Shown here one piece after another: positions 17,354 through 19,162 of a stretch of DNA of 19,162 nt. The stretch lies in contig JAJJLU010000774.1 in the NCBI GenBank assembly GCA_023807065.1, forward strand, positions 1 to 19,162, read 5' to 3'. The notes under the pieces were generated by a model. It saw only the letters and a program-made list of their open reading frames with translations. It did not search any database and was not told the origin of the DNA. The position numbers and the translations under genes were made by a program. The stretch comes from Isotricha intestinalis (taxonomy: Eukaryota; Ciliophora; Litostomatea; Vestibuliferida; Isotrichidae). Positions within the stretch are counted from its first letter, which is position 1; each line of letters starts with the position of its first letter.

Positions 17354-18658
17354 ATGAAGAATCATTATCATCACTATAATTATAATGATTCAATACCAAA
17401 AAGAATATTTTTCAATAAATATAAAGCAACTAAAAAATTAGGAGAAGGTTCCTTTGGGAAAATATATTCAGTAATAAATATAAACACAAATAAAAAATTT
17501 GCATTAAAAATGGTAAAAAATAAAATAAAATCAAATATATAAAAAAATAAATAAATAGGAAAACAAAGAAACAAATCAAATTGAAACCGAAACATATTTA
17601 TTATGTTATTTAAAAGGATGTAAAATAATAAATATATAATTAAACCTAAAAAAATAGATGGAATTCCTTCAGTAAAAACTTATGGTTATTCAGGAGATTA
17701 TAATATTCTAATAATGGAATTATTAGGAAAATCTTTAGACATTTTATTTCAAGAACAAAAAAAAAAATTTTCGATAAAAACAGTTTCGATGATAGGAATT
17801 CAAATGTTAGAAAGAATAGAATTTATTCATAATAAATATATAATACATAGAGATATAAAACCTGATAATTTCTTAATAGGATTAGATACTAAAAGTCATA
17901 TTATATATTTATTAGATTTTGGTTTGAGTAAAAAATATAGATCAACAAAAACAAAACAACATATTAAATTTACTTCAAATAATAAATTAACTGGAACAGC
18001 ACGTTATGCTTCTATTAATGCTTTAAATGGAAATGAACAAAGTAGAAGAGATGATTTAGAGGCAATTGGTTATGTTTTAATATTTTTTTTAAAAGGAAAT
18101 TTACCTTGGCAAGGATTAAAAGTTAATAAAGGTGAAGATAGATATAAGAAAATATATATTAAAAAAAAAAATACTAGTCCTGAAATCTTATGTGAAGGAT
18201 TGCCTAGTGAATTTAAAGATTATATTATTTATACTAGAAATTTAGGATTTGAAGATGAACCTGATTATAGTTATTTAAAAGGATTATTTGTTAGAGTTTT
18301 AGAAAAAGAAAATTATTATTATGATTTTTGGTTTGATTGGATGAAAGAAAAACCTGAAGTTCCTAATAATTTATATAATAAATTTATGGATTTATATGAA
18401 GATCATATTAGTAAAGTTAATGATTTTGATAATATAAATAAAAAAAATGATAATTTTATTGAAAAATTTTTACAAACTGAATATAGTGATTATGGAATTT
18501 ATGAACAAGAAATTGATATTCAGAATTTTAAAGATAATATTGCTGAAGGAATAGATGAAAATGATGAGGGTGATAATAAAAATGATAATAATAAAGAGAA
18601 TAAAGATTATGATGAAAATAATAGCATTAATAAAGATGAAGATTGTATAATTTTTTAA
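17354..18658 (+). CDS. Casein kinase 1 family Ser/Thr protein kinase, three exons
   Basis: The exons are 17354-17512, 17559-17619 and 17658-18658, which gives 406 residues. Without splicing the gene looks broken by several TAA codons. With splicing the kinase domain is continuous: glycine loop LGEGSFGKIY (29-38), ATP lysine K52 in FALKM, the alpha-C glutamate region QIETETYLL (60-68), YGIPSVKTYGYSGDYN across intron 2, catalytic HRDIKPDN (137-144), DFG (160-162), the CK1 signature LTGTARYASI (184-193) in place of the usual APE region, and EQSRRDDLEAIGY. The last 60 residues are acidic and N-rich, a likely disordered tail. CK1 kinases are generally constitutively active and prefer acidic or pre-phosphorylated sites. 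Ciliates carry expanded CK1 families, so no isoform name is given. It is divergently paired with the WASH gene. Start chosen at M17354 because the frame upstream overlaps the WASH coding region. Confidence 0.93.
17513..17558 (+). other. Intron 1 of the CK1 gene, 46 nt
   Basis: It runs from GTAAAAAATA to AATAAATAG. Splicing joins FALKM to ENKETNQIETE, as expected after the ATP-binding lysine of CK1 kinases. Retained, it brings in-frame TAA codons at 17540 and 17552. Phase 0. Confidence 0.9.
17620..17657 (+). other. Intron 2 of the CK1 gene, 38 nt
   Basis: It runs from GTAAAATAAT to AAAAATAG. Splicing joins CYLKG, a split tyrosine codon (T plus AT) and GIPSVKTYGY, matching the CK1 sequence G-x-GIP-x-hydrophobic. 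The frame changes across the intron exactly as needed. Phase 1. Confidence 0.92.
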
Positions 18659-19162
18659 TTTTTTATTTATTTATTTATTATTATGTGAAATATAATAACA
18701 TTTTGAAATAAATTCAAATTAATTCAATTTTATTTTTATTCAATATAATTATTATTGTTTCTATTTGAATATTATGATTTATTATCTTAATTACATTTAT
18801 AATAACTTTTCAAATGATTTATTATTATATGATAGATTATTCACATCAAACTATTTATATTTTAATTATATTTTAATAATATGAAGAATTCATTTATGAA
18901 TGGAATTATTTATTTTAATAAAGATAATTGCAAACAAAAAATCCCAAAATGATTATTTCCAAATTTTGTCGTGAACCCAACATTTTTTATTAAAATCAAT
19001 TTTATTTTTTTTAACTGGATTTTTAATAAAATAAAAAAATGGAAATATTTTAAATCAAAATGAAAATGAATAAGAAATTGAAAAAGATAGTACTCCTTTT
19101 CCTAAATTTATAAATACAGGAAAAAGGCAATTAAAAACATCATTAGATTTTTCTATTAAAAA
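18659..19162 (+). other. Spacer after CK1, with a possible partial or decayed coding stretch at the window edge
   Basis: Positions 18659 to about 18980 are plain A/T-rich sequence with nothing visible. From about 19039 one + strand frame reads NGNILNQNENE, a TAA, then EIEKDSTPFPKFINTGKRQL and KTSLDFSIK up to the last base, with mixed composition typical of coding sequence. No good start codon or GTAAAA donor explains the TAA. It may be a relic, or an internal exon of a gene that continues past the window. Confidence 0.35.

Noticed and set aside
4440..19162. TAA read as glutamine, as in Tetrahymena or Paramecium
   Set aside because: The spacer relics look smoother if TAA is glutamine, but all eight intact genes end at TAA and encode glutamine with CAA. 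C-to-T decay of CAA explains the relics.
1..19162. tRNA, rRNA or other structural RNA genes
   Set aside because: I looked in the spacers for T-loop motifs (GGTTCRA) and GC-rich helical blocks and found none; a covariance-model scan would settle it.
1..19162. Transposons or internal eliminated sequences
   Set aside because: No transposase or reverse transcriptase frames, terminal inverted repeats or TA-bounded insertions were apparent by eye.

Overview
The window is very AT-rich (clearly more A+T than G+C throughout) and starts with a telomere: three perfect CCCCAAT units plus a partial fourth, then unique sequence. A C-rich telomeric strand of the C4A2T type, short GTAAAA...AG introns (31-46 nt), closely packed genes and asparagine/lysine-rich proteins point to a macronuclear chromosome end of a ciliate. 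The reading frames stay open under the standard genetic code, and every gene I could close ends in TAA. Standard-code ciliates include the litostomes (among them the rumen entodiniomorphs) and heterotrichs; the telomere unit argues against heterotrichs, so a litostome is my best guess. That is inference, not proof. The right end of the window is not a telomere, so the chromosome continues.

Layout from the left. Telomere (1-29). A large secreted/membrane cysteine-rich receptor-like protein on + (318-4271) with a polycystin-1-like membrane part. A spacer with a decayed coding stretch (about 4440-4670). Then a run of minus-strand genes: an IQ-motif protein whose real 5' end needs two small introns (5029-7726); a four-pass membrane protein with a Cys-rich ectodomain (7982-9610); a Pro/Tyr/Asn-rich low-complexity protein (9810-10547); a disabled gene (about 10674-11112); an acidic, Asn-rich protein with an MNPQM repeat array (11287-12627); a spacer with what looks like the wreck of a kinesin motor domain (about 12842-13050); a TPR protein (13414-15246); and a WASH1 homologue (15583-17256). 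A casein kinase 1 family kinase (17354-18658, +) is divergent from the WASH gene across only 97 bp and is intact once two introns are removed.

The genes do not form an obvious pathway. WASH (endosomal actin nucleation) and CK1 (signalling, trafficking) share a short divergent promoter region, which may be no more than compact packing. I found no mobile element, CRISPR array, tRNA or rRNA. The items most worth a second look are the telomere repeat, the introns that rescue apparently broken or truncated genes, the three or four spacer relics of coding sequence, the subtelomeric receptor, and the divergent C-terminus of the WASH protein. I see no convincing evidence of a wholly new molecular system.
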